Of a stretch of 64,000 bases of DNA, positions 10,345-21,660 are shown piece by piece. The position numbers were made by a program, and so were the translations under genes. The notes under the pieces are model-generated. The model was not told the DNA's origin, made no database searches, and worked only from the letters and a program-made list of their open reading frames with translations. Every line of letters starts with the position of its first letter. The stretch's first letter is position 1. The stretch is taken from the NCBI GenBank assembly GCA_947184155.2, contig CAMXCT020000914.1:1-64000 (forward strand), written 5' to 3'. Source of the stretch: Cladocopium goreaui. Lineage: Eukaryota > Sar > Dinophyceae > Suessiales > Symbiodiniaceae.

Positions 10345-10560
10345 GTGTGCTTCTTCAAAACCATGTTTCACCTTTTCAATGATAAGTCATTGGTGGATAG
10401 GTTGAAGGAAATGATTCAGTTGGCAAAATCGCCTCCGCCCTCAGTACTCACGGAGGAATGGGGTATCCGGCTAGCCAAAAAGTGCCAAAGCATCAAGAAG
10501 AAATGCTTCTGGAATGGTTTTGCTCAGGCTCTTGTGGATAGTGACTGTTTTTTGGCATAA
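10345..10560 (+). CDS. probable terminal exon, unknown protein
   Basis: Acceptor TTTGCGACCAG|G at 10344. The frame starts VCFFKTMFHLFNDKSLVDRL, continues with KEMIQLAKSPPPSVLTEEWG and ends GFAQALVDSDCFLA before TAA at 10558. Amphipathic helices and balanced codons argue for real coding. A possible upstream exon of the same gene lies at about 10118-10210 (DLDSVAARFRTMILNCEVAG). Confidence 0.5.
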   Translation: MCFFKTMFHLFNDKSLVDRLKEMIQLAKSPPPSVLTEEWGIRLAKKCQSIKKKCFWNGFAQALVDSDCFLA

Positions 10561-10688
10561 GTGATAATTTTGCAGACCTGCGCCTCTGCAATTGCCTGTA
10601 AGACATTAGACGGAACCGATTGCTGTGGTCATTGACTCATCATCATGATAATCATGATAATCATGAAAATAATAATCATCATCATCAA

Positions 10689-10873
10689 ACCCGCACAAAC
10701 CAGCGCGAACCCGGGCGAAACCGCACGAACCCGGGCGAACGCGCGCAAACCCGCACAAACCCGCGCAAACCCGCGCGAACCCGCGCGAACCCGCGCAAAC
10801 CCGCGCAAATCCGCGCGAACCAACGACCCGCGCGAACCCGCGCAAACCCGCGCAAACCCGCGCGAACCCGCGC
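10689..10873. repeat. CGCGCRAACC decamer tandem array
   Basis: About 18 copies of a 10-mer CCCGCGCAAA/CCCGCGCGAA. It gives Arg/Gly/Ala-rich frames on both strands (GFARVRAG pattern on minus) that are probably not genes. Confidence 0.9.
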
Positions 10874-11064
10874 AGTCAAATTCGGACACGATCCCCGCTA
10901 CACTGCCGTATATATTCCCCTCGCCAATGTAATGCAGAACACGATCATCAGGCAGTGGATTTGGGGGTATCTGCGTTCAGACAAACCAATGTCGCAAACC
11001 CCTGATTTCACCTAATTGAATTTCACGCTTTAGGGGCTTACCGTAAGATTTGTATATCAACCAA

Positions 11065-11491
11065 TGATAGCGTGTGGCTTTTAAACCTTTGTTTGTCACA
11101 TAACTCGTTGAAGATTGGTTGTGTGCTCATGGGCCCATTGGTGGCACCATTCGCTGTTTTGTTAGGCCAGTGGTCGCAGAAAGCCATCAAGCGCCTCTTT
11201 GACGGTCGCTGGGCAAAATCCAAAACAATGTCAACTGGATGAATTGGAAGATCCATGGGCAAATGTGTTCCGAATAGAATATGAATGAACATGACTTTGT
11301 TTTGCTCATGGATATTGGGACTTATTGGGGTTAGCCAAAGAGTTTGCTTTTGAGATGGCTCTACCCTGGAATGTTCCTTGTGTTCTCCTTGTCCGTTGCA
11401 GTGCGGAGAAGAGCATCAGTATTGCTTGCTGGTTTTTGGGAGTGCCCCAGTGGTCCACAAAACCATGACATCGTGTGAGCATCCTAAACAC
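11065..11491. other. coding potential on both strands
   Basis: Minus frames 11038-11292 (FGTHLPMDLPIHPVDIVLDF) and 11306-11491 (HGFVDHWGTPKNQQAILMLF) are long and similar around F-x-DHW, as if one repeated domain was frameshifted. On plus, LLGQWSQKAIKRLFDGRWAK (about 11156-11220) is equally coding-like. I cannot choose the strand. Confidence 0.3.
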
Positions 11492-11576
11492 AGATAGACA
11501 TTAAAGTCATTGAGCAGTGAGAGAGAAAGCGTGTGCATGTAAATAGTTTTGAATATCATTAACTATCGTTAAATAT

Positions 11577-11614
11577 GGAGAGAGAGAGAGAGGGAGAGAG
11601 AGAGAGAGAGAGAT
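11577..11614. repeat. GA microsatellite
   Basis: GAGAGA run with two GGGA interruptions. Confidence 0.9.
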
Positions 11615-11718
11615 CAGTCCAATAATGTTGGAAATCAAGGACTTCAGATTTAGATCATATTTTCTGGTAGAGCATCCCACTCTGAACCCTTTACGACTTG
11701 ACGCTTTTCATTGGTCAG

Positions 11719-11788
11719 GGATGGACTTGGATGAGGATGGCAAGATCTGTTTCTCCGAGTTCATCGACCCTCAGCGACAGCAGCGCTG
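11719..11788 (+). CDS. EF-hand exon
   Basis: Acceptor TCATTGGTCAG|G (11718) and donor CGCTG|GTAAAC (11789) delimit 70 nt, phase 2 at both ends. Translation MDLDEDGKICFSEFIDPQRQ contains a canonical calcium loop: D-L-D-E-D-G-K-I-C-F-S-E with Asp at positions 1, 3 and 5, Gly 6, Ile 8 and Glu 12. The parent protein should therefore bind calcium; neighbours are too uncertain to say which EF-hand family (CDPK, calmodulin-like or other). Confidence 0.6.
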
Positions 11789-12455
11789 GTAAACTTGTGG
11801 CTGGTTTCCATTGGGTACCACATTGGGGCTATGATAGTCGATCATATCATGGTTTACAGTGGTTTACTACTACGGTTTAAGATTTTAGAATAATTAGTGG
11901 GATTATAATAATATTATAATGGTTTACTGTGGCTTTACTACCCATGTACCAAAAATACTGGTATGGGCAGCATTTGGCAGCAAGAGATAGCACGGTGTAC
12001 CGACGATGATCCGAGCCTCAGGAGTGGATCTTCGATAGCGGTGCCTTTGCGAAAACGAAAACGCGGCCATGGGACCATCGGATGGGGAAATGAACCTTGA
12101 TAATCAGCAACTAATTGAATGTTATCCTAGTTCAGGGTATAGTATTCGCATGGTATAGTATTAGCATAGTATGCTATATTATACCTAGCAACATTGATAA
12201 TCAGCAACTATAGTTCGGGGTGAATTGAACTAGAGATAACTATAGCATACTATAGTTACTATAGCCATAAAAGTCGTGGGCACCGCTGGTGCATACGACC
12301 TGAGGCACCAATTCCTTCAAAGGAGCTTTGGAGATCGCGGAAACCACTGATGGGGCCAAAACTCTTGAGTGGTCTGTAGTCGCTGGGCTGCAGCTGAAAG
12401 CCTGATTCACCAGCCCCACCATGTCCTCCCGGCGGCCCTACGGCTAAGTGTATAG

Positions 12456-12554
12456 GCTGATTGCTCGGAGCCCATCGTGTTGCCCAACCTTCGCTCGGAG
12501 TTGGCCGTCATTGAGGGCTGCAACATGGAGGCAGCTGTTGTGCAGAAACGATAG
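12456..12554 (+). CDS. probable exon, unknown protein
   Basis: Acceptor GTGTATAG|G at 12455. Frame ADCSEPIVLPNLRSELAVIE then GCNMEAAVVQKR and TAG at 12552. A GT inside GCTGTTGTGCAG could be the true donor, so the stop may be intronic. The 150 bp upstream (12280-12430) is open on the minus strand but has no clear splice sites. Confidence 0.4.
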   Translation, partial: ADCSEPIVLPNLRSELAVIEGCNMEAAVVQKR

Positions 12555-12639
12555 AAATAGAAATGGGCAAAACCCTGTGGTTGATGGTTTGATGACATTA
12601 GATAAGTACATTATTGCTAGCTGGTTCATTGGAGGCTTT

Positions 12640-13857
12640 TGGGGGTATTGTTGGGTATGGATGGATTGATTTACACGAAGTCTTCCGAAGTGGGAATCCC
12701 GGCTCCACAGGGTGGGACTTGACAGAAGGTGTCGGACCGTGCTCATTTGAGGAAACTGGGGTGAAAGTGGCCAAATTATTATTCTCAGATATTCTCAGTA
12801 TATATATATATATGTTCCCGGTTCCCGGTTCGGCAGCACCCCCCGCTCCCCCCAGTTGACGGTACCCCGGTCCTTTCCCCAAAAAAATATCCCATTTGCA
12901 TACTATTTGCAGCATTTCAGAGCCACAACCTTCCACTTGCAACCTATTTGCAGCATTTAAGAGCCGCATACTTCCTGCAAAATACATCAGTACTACTTAT
13001 GTACTACCTACATGCTTTCTACATATTACCTATATAAACATATATTACCTATATACATATGTTCATATGCATTTCGTTTCCACTTATATATGACCAATAG
13101 CGTATCTATACGCAACCCATACCCTACTTTATATATATATAATATACATATACATATATATAATATATATATATATTATTGCTTCATGATACTTCATGCC
13201 AGTATGCAACCTGTAGATAGATATGTATGTGTATATATGTATATATATATAATTATATACATCCATATGCGTCCATGTGCTGCCTTTGTCCTACTCTTCT
13301 ACGACTGACAAGCCGCATCAACCCCCCAATCCCCCCCACAAGGGGGAGGGGGCAACAACATAGACGACCTAGATACCTCATACTGACGATAAATACATAC
13401 ATGTATATGTGCATATAATGTGCATGTATGCATAGAACCTACATGTTGTATATACTTGCTACCTATAATACTGTATACTCCACATATTTACTACCTATAC
13501 ACTGCCTATTACTACCTACACAACACGGTTACACATAGATAAACACGGTTACAAATAGATAGACTACCTATGCACTACTGTACATACACATGTACTACCA
13601 TATAGCACGTATTTACCATTTGTTTGGATGCAGCAGCTATCATATATTCCCCATACAGCATTTGCAACCCCTTCCCACCCCAACCCACGCCCACCCCAAC
13701 CCGCTCCCACCCCAACCCACATCCACCGGGGGGTTAGGGGTTAGGGGATACCACGACCATGGGTGGGAAGGGAGGAGGGGACCCAGAACCTGGAACATAT
13801 CTAGCCAGTAATCAATCAATCAATATATATATATATATATGCAATTACACACACATA
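12640..13857. other. mostly non-coding, simple repeats
   Basis: A weak plus frame at 12660-12780 (WIDLHEVFRSGNPGSTGWDL) may be an exon. Then a repeat of ATTTGCAGCATTT (12905, 12947), long TA/TATG-rich DNA (13010-13270, 13400-13620) and a CCCACCCCAACC-rich block (13670-13730) next to GGGGTTAGGGGTTAGGGG. Confidence 0.4.
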
Positions 13858-13960
13858 TACTGGTTGGCGGTTTAGAACATGTTTTTATTTTTCCATATAT
13901 TGGGAATAATGATCCCAACTGACTAATATTTTTCAGAGGGGTTGAAACCACCAACCAGTA
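13858..13960. mobile_element. MITE family D, copy 1
   Basis: 103 bp, ends TA-CTGGTTGGCGGTTT and AAACCACCAACCAG-TA. Nearly identical to 15145-15247. It sits inside a TA microsatellite, so the TA target duplication cannot be proved here. Confidence 0.8.
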
Positions 13961-14620
13961 TATATATATATATGTGATAAGTATAGCCAGCAAACGCATT
14001 GTTTTGGGTCCTACGATGCCTTTGAGGAGGGTGCCTCCGGCCACTGCAAAATTCACCCGTGCCCAGATCAGACAATGGACAATTGATGTTTAGTTTCAAT
14101 GATTCAACTGGACATATGATATGGTTTAACTACCTATTGGCAGCCATGACATGAAGATATTACCTCCCATTTCCCAGTCTCGAAGTCAAGGGTCATCAAA
14201 TCACATGTCATTTTTGAGTCACTCATCCAGTAATTGGCTGATAGCGGTCCCATGAACCTCAACTGCCTCAGCCAACCCAACCAATTCTTATGGGGGATGG
14301 AAGTGTGATGAATTTTGAGGTATAGCCTGTATAGCCATGAAGACTCTCTCCATGCGTCCGTTTAATTTGTGGTGTCATGAGAAAGAAAAAACACCCAGCA
14401 AGCTTCCAATACCCCCAGGCGACGTCTCAGTTGTTTGTGGAAACTAGCGGAATTTCCCTTGCATGTACCATTTTCGAAACATATGGTTTTCCTGCTTCCT
14501 TCTAGTCAATGAAGGGCATTTTTTTTGGTGAACTCAATTTAGCTGGTGACATCACCATTAAGGGTAAAAAATGTAGGTTTTCCCTTCGATCTACTATAAC
14601 TAGTCCAGTCTTTGTGGTAG

Positions 14621-14727
14621 GATTGCGCGGGAACACCAGGAAGAGATCAAGGAGATTCAGCCGGACGACCTTCAAAAGCTGCTGGCTTCAGTTGGGCGAT
14701 GGCCAAATCTTCACAGCCCCAGCAAAG
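14621..14727 (+). CDS. probable exon, unknown protein
   Basis: Acceptor CTTTGTGGTAG|G (14620), donor AGCAAAG|GTGATA (14728), 107 nt, phase 1 at each end. Frame IAREHQEEIKEIQPDDLQKL then LASVGRWPNLHSPSK, a charged helix followed by a Pro/Ser turn. No family recognised. Longer open frames through the same DNA in another phase look less coding-like. Confidence 0.55.
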
Positions 14728-15144
14728 GTGATATTGGCAGGACCATTGGCAATGGCATTCCACAGAAAGGAATTAAACAGTGACATGGGCCCAGTGTGGG
14801 CCAAGATTGAGTGCTTAGATCTTTGCTTTCAAGATTTGGAGTGTTTGCTGTACAATTTCAGGGTACGAGTCAAAGACATGTTTTTTTATCTCTGGTGGAG
14901 GGCCATGGTTTGCCTAGGGAATACGGGGTACCCATGAGCCCCCCAGCCTGTTGGGCCTGTTGCTATTGATCGCTTTGGGCTGCAGGATGCTCCCCTCATG
15001 GCATATTAGGACACAATCATAGAACATCTATAGATAGTAAGAAACAATATGAAGGTAGTCTTGTCCTTTGGGCGTGCATACATCTGCACACATGCATATA
15101 TATATATATATATATAGTTATATATATATATATTATAATATGTA
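14728..15144. other. intron-like stretch
   Basis: No second convincing exon; ends in a TA microsatellite (15097-15135). Confidence 0.4.
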
Positions 15145-15247
15145 TACTGGTTGGCGGTTTAGAACATGTTTTTATTTTTCCATATATTGGGAATCATAAT
15201 CCCAACTGACTAACATTTTTCAGAGGGGCTGAAACCACCAACCAGTA
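15145..15247. mobile_element. MITE family D, copy 2
   Basis: 103 bp, only a few substitutions from 13858-13960, again embedded in TA repeats. TIR CTGGTTGGCGGTTT. Confidence 0.8.
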
Positions 15248-15867
15248 TATATAATGAGAATCTTATATTATATAACATTTATATATATATATATATACAT
15301 ATATATATACATATATATATATATTGTTCTGTCAATTGTACTGGGGAAAGAGTTGTTCTCCACTTTTGAGGGCCAGTGGGACCCATTGGTCGATCAGGTT
15401 GGAAACCTTGATGGTCGTTCCTGACCCCATTCGTCGAACTCTGGAAGCTGTGCAACTTTGGCGGCGGGAAAATCCAGATTTTTAGTAGGACATCCCATAT
15501 TTTGTTGGTGGGAAATCCAACTTTTTCGGTGGGAAATTCCTTTTTTTGGGGTGCGCACATCCTCTTTTTCAATGGTATATCCCCATTTTTGCACTTCCAA
15601 AAGTGGGCGGTTTGGGATCTAGCCTTATCTCCACTAGCTCCACCATCTTCAGGACGCAAATAAATGGTGGGTAGCAACTCCCCCCAGAAAAAAACATTTT
15701 GGGGTTTATAGCGTAGCTATATAGACCCAACCAAATGTAGAAAAAATGCGACTCAGGATACATCATCAAATCTGTTCCAGCAGTCTTGTTGCAGATTTGG
15801 CGTCCAAGGTACATGCTGTTGCTTCCATCCTCTGGTTTGCCTTCCATCAATGCCCTGACCCCCCCAG

Positions 15868-15945
15868 AGTGGGCCGGGATTCAGGAGATGTTGAAAGACA
15901 GCTCCTGGACTCAAGAAGGCTTAGCTGGCTTAGCTACTAAGAACA
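15868..15945 (+). CDS. possible exon
   Basis: Acceptor CCCTGACCCCCCCAG (15867). Frame EWAGIQEMLKDSSWTQEGLA continuing GLATKNKDEQ; right border not clear. A block just upstream (15747-15799, ending at a good donor TCCAAG|GTACAT) may be another small exon; the minus strand is also open there. Confidence 0.35.
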
Positions 15946-16152
15946 AGGACGAACAAGCAAATGACAACGGACATGACATGAGTGAACCATACAGAACCAA
16001 CAGGATCAAACAATCTAGTGAATCTAGCGGATGGTATAACTACTATTTTGGCCTGAAAGCTGAAAAGCCGAGAGGCTCGAGATATGAGTGTGGAGGAAAT
16101 TTGCGTATTAAGCATTGCGGACTGAGTTGGGTTGCAGCAGTAGCTACAGCAG

Positions 16153-16299
16153 CTTGTCAAATCCCTCATTGGCCCAACTCCCGCCTGGTTGGTGGTTGTT
16201 GACCAGTCAGGTTCCATGCTTCAGCGTGTGTTGAATTATACTGCTCGCAAGGAGGAGCCGAGCCCACACTTTGAGATACCGTGCTGGGCTGACTTGTGA
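16153..16299 (+). CDS. possible exon with vWA-like MIDAS motif
   Basis: Frame LVKSLIGPTPAWLVVVDQSG continuing SMLQRVLNYTARKEE and ending IPCWADL with TGA at 16297. AWLVVVDQSGSM is a hydrophobic strand followed by DxSGS, the metal-site motif of von Willebrand factor A domains. Acceptor GCTACAGCAG at 16152; donor may be GACTT|GTGAAAG (16296), making the stop intronic. One motif in a 49-residue block is thin evidence for the domain. Confidence 0.4.
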   Translation, partial: LVKSLIGPTPAWLVVVDQSGSMLQRVLNYTARKEEPSPHFEIPCWADL

Positions 16300-16471
16300 A
16301 AGGTAGGTGAATGATTCATGTGTATTTTGATTCTCAGCAGTTTTGACTGGGGACGATGTTGAATGTTTATTTGTTTAGTTTCCGAAAGCATTGTGATAAG
16401 GGAATATCTCTGCAAGTATGTATAATATATATATATACATATGTATATAATTTATATGGATATATGCATAC

Positions 16472-16945
16472 ACACACTTGCTCAGAAATAGCTTATCGAA
16501 TTATTGATGTGGAATGCATCGTACGTGCAAAAACACCTCAGTAAACCTGACAGGAATGGTTGAATGATTAGAAGTGAGAAGCAGTGCGAAGGCAATCTTT
16601 CTACGTCCTTGCTCGAAGGATTTACTGGTTCTGATGCAGCTCAGTCAGATTGTGAAAACCGTACAGTAGTTTGGTTTGAAAAACGACATGCCGGTTCTTG
16701 GCTTGGCCGGTCACCATTTCGGAAAATGGAAAATTGGAAAATTTGCAGGTACGTTTGCACGACATCATGGATGGGTCTTCGTTGGCCCGTGCCATCCATG
16801 TGCCCACGGGCCCCCTGCATCTAATAAATGAAGTAACTTGAAGTAACAGCAACTTACTTGCCCGAAAATAGAAGGAAAAGAAACCATCCAAAACAAACAG
16901 TACGTGAGTTAGAAGTTTTACATCTTTTCAGATGTTCCACACACA
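16472..16945. repeat. 474-bp duplicated segment, left copy
   Basis: Matches 17829-18302 at constant offset 1357 with one visible substitution (A/G near 16709). Both copies begin at CACACTTGCTCAG and end at CCACACACA; 883 bp separate them. Confidence 0.95.
16749..16832 (+). CDS. 28-codon exon, left duplicate
   Basis: Acceptor AAATTTGCAG (16748), donor AATGAA|GTAACT (16833); 84 nt, phase 0 at both borders. Reads VRLHDIMDGSSLARAIHVPT then GPLHLINE. Because it is an exact multiple of three with matching phases, inclusion of one or both copies keeps the frame. No family recognised. Confidence 0.5.
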
Positions 16946-17828
16946 CGCCTCGCTGCCGCGAGGCTGTTTAAGGCCCCGACGAATGAGATGAAGGTGAAGA
17001 TGAAGGAAAGATGAAAATGAGATGACGATGAAAATGAGATGACAATTACTTAACCGGAACACAAGAGGGGGAACGCAAAAAGGAAAAGGAAAAAGAGAGA
17101 ACACCAACACCAACACACCTGGCCCGAAACGGGCAAACCCTGAAAGGGCAAGGAAAAAGAAAAAGCGGACGGACGACGGGCCAAAAACCAACCAGAGGAG
17201 GGGGGGCGGACAGAAGCGCCTGACACAACCTACAAGGCGAGAGCCAAAGCCTACCTAGGAACACGAAGGACCCGAACCTGACCTAGAGAGGAAGGCGCGC
17301 ATGAGATAGGGGACCAATGGGGAACTAGTTGATGAAAAAAGATGCATCCACATTACGTGCATTTTTCGTGATAAGGCTCAAAGGCCCTCGGTATTCAATT
17401 CAACCCCATCGACGGCTGTCAGTATTCAGGTGAATTAAGTGCACAACTAAACCTCACCAACGACCATAGAAAGAATCACCACACCTGAATGTCCTGAAGC
17501 CTTCACATGGTCACATGTCATTTTGAAAATGTCGAGCTCCGTACTCTCTAGGGCATCATTGAAAAAACGAATGTTGTCGCGGCTTTCAGCAAGCTACTCT
17601 TGGAGATGCATTCACTCTGGAAATTCATCAGTCCCCGTAACAGCGGGCAGCTGTTCAACACTCACTCGACCGACGTGTGAGACCATGAAAAATGGCTGGC
17701 AGTTCAGTTTACTAGACGAATTACTAATTCAAAAGTGTAAATTCAGACCTCGTTTTACCGTCAAAAGTTAGCCTGGAAAGGCTTTCCCCGAAGGGTTCAT
17801 ACCATCTTGACGAAAATCGGTATGAAGG
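16946..17828. other. spacer between the 474-bp duplicates
   Basis: Contains a short stem (CCTCGCTGCCGCGAGG, 16949), a purine-rich GATGAAGGTGAAGATGAAGG stretch (16985-17045), and a weak frame near 17590-17690. No gene supported. Confidence 0.5.
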
Positions 17829-18302
17829 ACACACTTGCTCAGAAATAGCTTATCGAATTATTGATGTGGAATGCATCGTACGTGCAAAAACACCTCAGTA
17901 AACCTGACAGGAATGGTTGAATGATTAGAAGTGAGAAGCAGTGCGAAGGCAATCTTTCTACGTCCTTGCTCGAAGGATTTACTGGTTCTGATGCAGCTCA
18001 GTCAGATTGTGAAAACCGTACAGTAGTTTGGTTTGAAAAACGACATGCCGGTTCTTGGCTTGGCCGGTCGCCATTTCGGAAAATGGAAAATTGGAAAATT
18101 TGCAGGTACGTTTGCACGACATCATGGATGGGTCTTCGTTGGCCCGTGCCATCCATGTGCCCACGGGCCCCCTGCATCTAATAAATGAAGTAACTTGAAG
18201 TAACAGCAACTTACTTGCCCGAAAATAGAAGGAAAAGAAACCATCCAAAACAAACAGTACGTGAGTTAGAAGTTTTACATCTTTTCAGATGTTCCACACA
18301 CA
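17829..18302. repeat. 474-bp duplicated segment, right copy
   Basis: See the left copy at 16472-16945. The right copy runs into a TA microsatellite. Confidence 0.95.
18106..18189 (+). CDS. 28-codon exon, right duplicate
   Basis: Identical in sequence, splice borders and phase to 16749-16832. Confidence 0.5.
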
Positions 18303-18663
18303 TATATATATATATATATTATAGACGATATGCCGCTAGATTTGAAGGTTTTGATGAAAGACTAACCATGCTCAAAGTAGTATTTTTGTCTAATTCACGC
18401 CCGTTGTTTCTGTTGTTTCCATCCCTGCTCAGGTTGGGTGATGGATCGCTCGACCACTAATGGCCATGCAAGTCTTAAGGTGAATAGGAACAGAGTGACC
18501 AACCACTCAGTCTCTGGGTCCTAAAGTCAGTTTTGCTTCTCATATCTTCCGACCTTTGAAATTACATAATATGTATGTGAGTATATACATGTATATACAT
18601 ATGCGATGTAATGTATACATATACATATATATTATCCCGTATATATACGTCAGATCGTCAGTA

Positions 18664-18842
18664 TGTGGTAGGTATGTTTGTTCCTCGATCAAACCTGTGA
18701 CCCGTTCCCAATTCAAAGAATTGGATAACTGGATAACACAAATGCTAGAAGTGCAACTTGACCTCAGGCAAGCTCTTTTATCATCTTGTATAGAAAAAGA
18801 ATATGGACTAAAGAGCGATGTTTCATCCAATGCTAAATGGAG
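18664..18842 (+). CDS. possible exon, AT-rich
   Basis: Frame with FKELDNWITQMLEVQLDLRQ then ALLSSCIEKEYGLKSDVSSN, amphipathic, within a longer AT-rich open frame (18556-19029). Borders unclear. Confidence 0.3.
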
Positions 18843-19228
18843 GAATATATATATATACACATATTATATGACTTTATGCAGCCAATGCAGACATCTCACA
18901 TCATGTGCTATAAACATTCAACATAGTATCCTGTGTATTCCTATGATTATTTTCGTGCATTACATAACACATCATGTACAGTATAACGAAGGTTTAGCTA
19001 TGCTGCGTAGCCAGTGGTCGTCGTACTAGGAGATGGTCACCCGGCCGTTGTGGGGAAGCTATGCAGCCAGACGCTTCTTTAGCATTGAGAAGGCGGGAGG
19101 GTCAGGGCAACTGGTTGCGGCGTAGGGATTAGTTTGATGGGTTTGATCGTTAGGGTTGGCACATGCTGTGTAATTCAGATGATGTCAAGTACCTTGATTT
19201 GTTTTTTTTCTCGCTCCTTTGCCTGAAG

Positions 19229-19304
19229 GGTAACACACTGTGTGGATGGCGGAGTCGACATGTCCATTGAGTCCTTTGTTACCCCAGATGGCAGCTTTCA
19301 TTGA
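19229..19304 (+). CDS. possible exon
   Basis: Acceptor GCTCCTTTGCCTGAAG|G (19228). Frame VTHCVDGGVDMSIESFVTPD then GSFH and TGA. The DGGVDMSIESF stretch vaguely recalls an EF-hand but lacks the Asp spacing. Confidence 0.35.
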
Positions 19305-19349
19305 AATCTATCAAACCTCAGCGAGAAGATTGAAATGAACCGTGAATGA

Positions 19350-19796
19350 TAGATATATTGGATAGATTAGACTGGATAGATTGGATAGATTGGATAGATT
19401 AGATCGATTGGCTAGACTGGATAGATTAGATAGATATGATTAGATAGTGTAGATAGATTATGAGATAGAGTAGATAGATTAATTACAGATTAGATATATT
19501 AGCTAGATTAGTTATAGATTCAATATATTAGATAGATTAGATAGACTAGACCAGACCAGACCATAGAAAGATAGACAGACAGATAGCTAGATAGGTAGAT
19601 AGAAAGATAGAAAGGTAGATAGATTAGATAGATTATATAGATAGACAAGACAAGACGAGACCAGACTAGACCAGACCAGACCAGACAGATAGATAGAGAA
19701 ATAGATAGAAGAGATAGAAGAGATAGAAGAGATAGAATGAATTTACAGAATAGACAGGTTTGATAGAGTAGATAGATTAGATAGAATAGATAACGG
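19350..19796. repeat. AGATAGATT-rich degenerate tetranucleotide array
   Basis: GATA/GATT repeats with local AGACCAGACC variants (19547-19570, 19645-19688). Confidence 0.9.
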
Positions 19797-20052
19797 GTTA
19801 ATATACAGGATTTACAACACTTTATTTTCTAGCCAGAAATCATGGCGATTCAACCAACCCCCCAGGGTAACTTCCCAATAATTGGGGATTACTCTCTGTT
19901 ATTGATAAAGGGTGTTATGTAATTGATATGAGTGGATATTAATGGATATTAGTGGACATTATTGGATACTAATGTTACCAATGGATATTCATTCATGTTT
20001 TTTCTGATTTATTAATTAATGGCTATTCATGCTGCTTGGTTTAATCCTCTAG

Positions 20053-20195
20053 AAAAATATCACTGCAACCCCATTGGTGCCACAGTTCTCCAACAGGTGG
20101 ACGCTGATCTCAAGGAATTGGATGAACCGGCGAGGCCCCTGTCCTACGAGCGGGTGCTGAGTTCTTGCGAGTCCTTGCATCTCGCCTGTCTTTGA
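20053..20195 (+). CDS. probable exon, unknown protein
   Basis: Acceptor GGTTTAATCCTCTAG (20052), phase 2. Frame KYHCNPIGATVLQQVDADLK then ELDEPARPLSYERVLSSCES and HLACL, TGA at 20193. Dense, balanced codons make coding likely. A donor AAG|GTCCCT follows at 20198, and GT at CGG|GTGCTG (about 20150) is an alternative 3' border. Confidence 0.55.
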
Positions 20196-20639
20196 AGGTC
20201 CCTGCATGGTGACTTTCTCAAACAACAGGCATGTGCAAAATGATGAAAAATGGTGCATATCAAACTGCAAAGGTGGAGGGGGAGACCTGAACACCTCTGA
20301 CCACTAGAAATTTGAAGCCGAAGAATTATCTTCCAGACACCAACTTTTGGAGTTCAAAATGTGAGTTTTCAGGAAGGTACTTCTTTGCTGGGTCAAATTT
20401 TTGGAAACGGACTGATAAACCATTGGTTTGTGCTCTATTTCGGGCTATATAGAATGAAGGAATGTTCACATGGTATTGATTGGGGCAAGTAGACACGCAT
20501 GTATGGGGGACTCTGCTTATGGCGCTGGAGAGTTTTCCATCATATGTTACCTCAAAATGAACATATCCAATACTCAACCAGGGTCTCCGGCGATGCTGTT
20601 TCTATGATGATTGTCATTTTCAGTGATTAAATTATGCCA

Positions 20640-21000
20640 TATTATACCGGTATTATAGGCATTGTCATTATTTGAGCCACCACAAAAACCCCGGCAATAC
20701 TAAATATGTATTGGGCGGACATTGGCTTGTGGAAATTGATGGAAATTGTTAAAAACACACGGCAAGCGATGGGACCTTCCCAAATTAGCGATACCCCTTT
20801 TCAAGGTTATGTCATTGTATTTCTCTATTGTCCACATTAGCGATACCCAAATTGGACGGTGATGTTTGTGAATTATCTACATATATACATAAATGTAGCA
20901 GTTTCCTGCAAGCGATACCCCCCAAGTTTACCATATATCATTAGTGTGCAAACGTGTGGTAAGCAATGGGACCTTCCCAAATTTGTGGATGTCCTTTCCG
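20640..21000. repeat. dispersed short repeats
   Basis: AGCGATACCC occurs three times (about 20788, 20838, 20910) and ATGGGACCTTCCCAAATT twice (20769, 20968) in otherwise unremarkable AT-rich DNA. Confidence 0.6.
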
Positions 21001-21529
21001 TGAACCGAGGGTTTTCGAGATTGCTCATCTATGTGTGTATGATGTTTATATGATTCTATTGTTACAATTGTGGTTCTTCGTATCAATTCACTATAGGAAG
21101 AAGTGTTTCTTGTTTGCTGCTGCACTGCTGCCACTGCTGGGGAGGGAGTTTTCTTGGTTGCCGGAATATTTCGTTGGATCCCAACAACCCCCGCTCAAGC
21201 GGCTTTGCCCCATAAAACCAATTCGACATAGCCGTGGAAAATGAACCAAGGTTCGGAACTGCCGTGACTCGGTGGTCGTCCTGAAAGGTGCCCCCTGGGG
21301 GGCAGGCTTATGACCCATAGAACCCACAGCTGGAGGGAGAAGGATAACATTTGGGGGGATTGACGGGTTCATCCCCTAATACACTGCGAAACCAACTATA
21401 TAAGGCTTCTGAATCTGGGGTTAGCATTGTCTAAAGGAACCATGGAACTGGAGCTGGTCGGAAAGATGTCCTGGGCCTAGAAAATGGTTGATATTGGTTG
21501 GTTCCAATCCGGGCAAAGCCTGAGGCTTG

Positions 21530-21660
21530 ACATGGGTCCGCAAAATCCGGGAACTGTTTCCAAAAGCATCCAAAAGCGAAACGATCAAGAGCTTGTTTGA
21601 CGATGGTCCCCAATTTTGGGGGACACACTGCCGCACCCACAGTGATAGGATTGAAACATA
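21530..21660. other. coding potential, strand uncertain
   Basis: Plus reads VRKIRELFPKASKSETIKSL then FDDGPQFWGTHC; minus reads CVPQNWGPSSNKLLIVSLLD. Both are open; no clean splice pair. Confidence 0.25.

Noticed and set aside
13722-13745. Telomere-like GGGGTTAGGGGTTAGGGG
   Set aside because: Only two to three units in the middle of the window, next to an equally short CCCCAACCC block; more likely simple sequence.
13726-13960. TA target duplication of family D copies
   Set aside because: Both copies lie in TA microsatellites, so flanking TA is expected anyway; kept only as consistent, not as proof.
16472-18302. LTR retrotransposon with 474-bp LTRs
   Set aside because: The repeats do not have TG...CA ends, no target duplication is seen (left flank GCATA, right flank TATAT), and the 883-bp interior has no Gag or Pol.
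19010-19075. 5S rRNA-like block (GTACTAGGAGATGGTCACC)
   Set aside because: Only a short resemblance to the 3' part of 5S rRNA; the 5' half and the internal promoter elements are missing.
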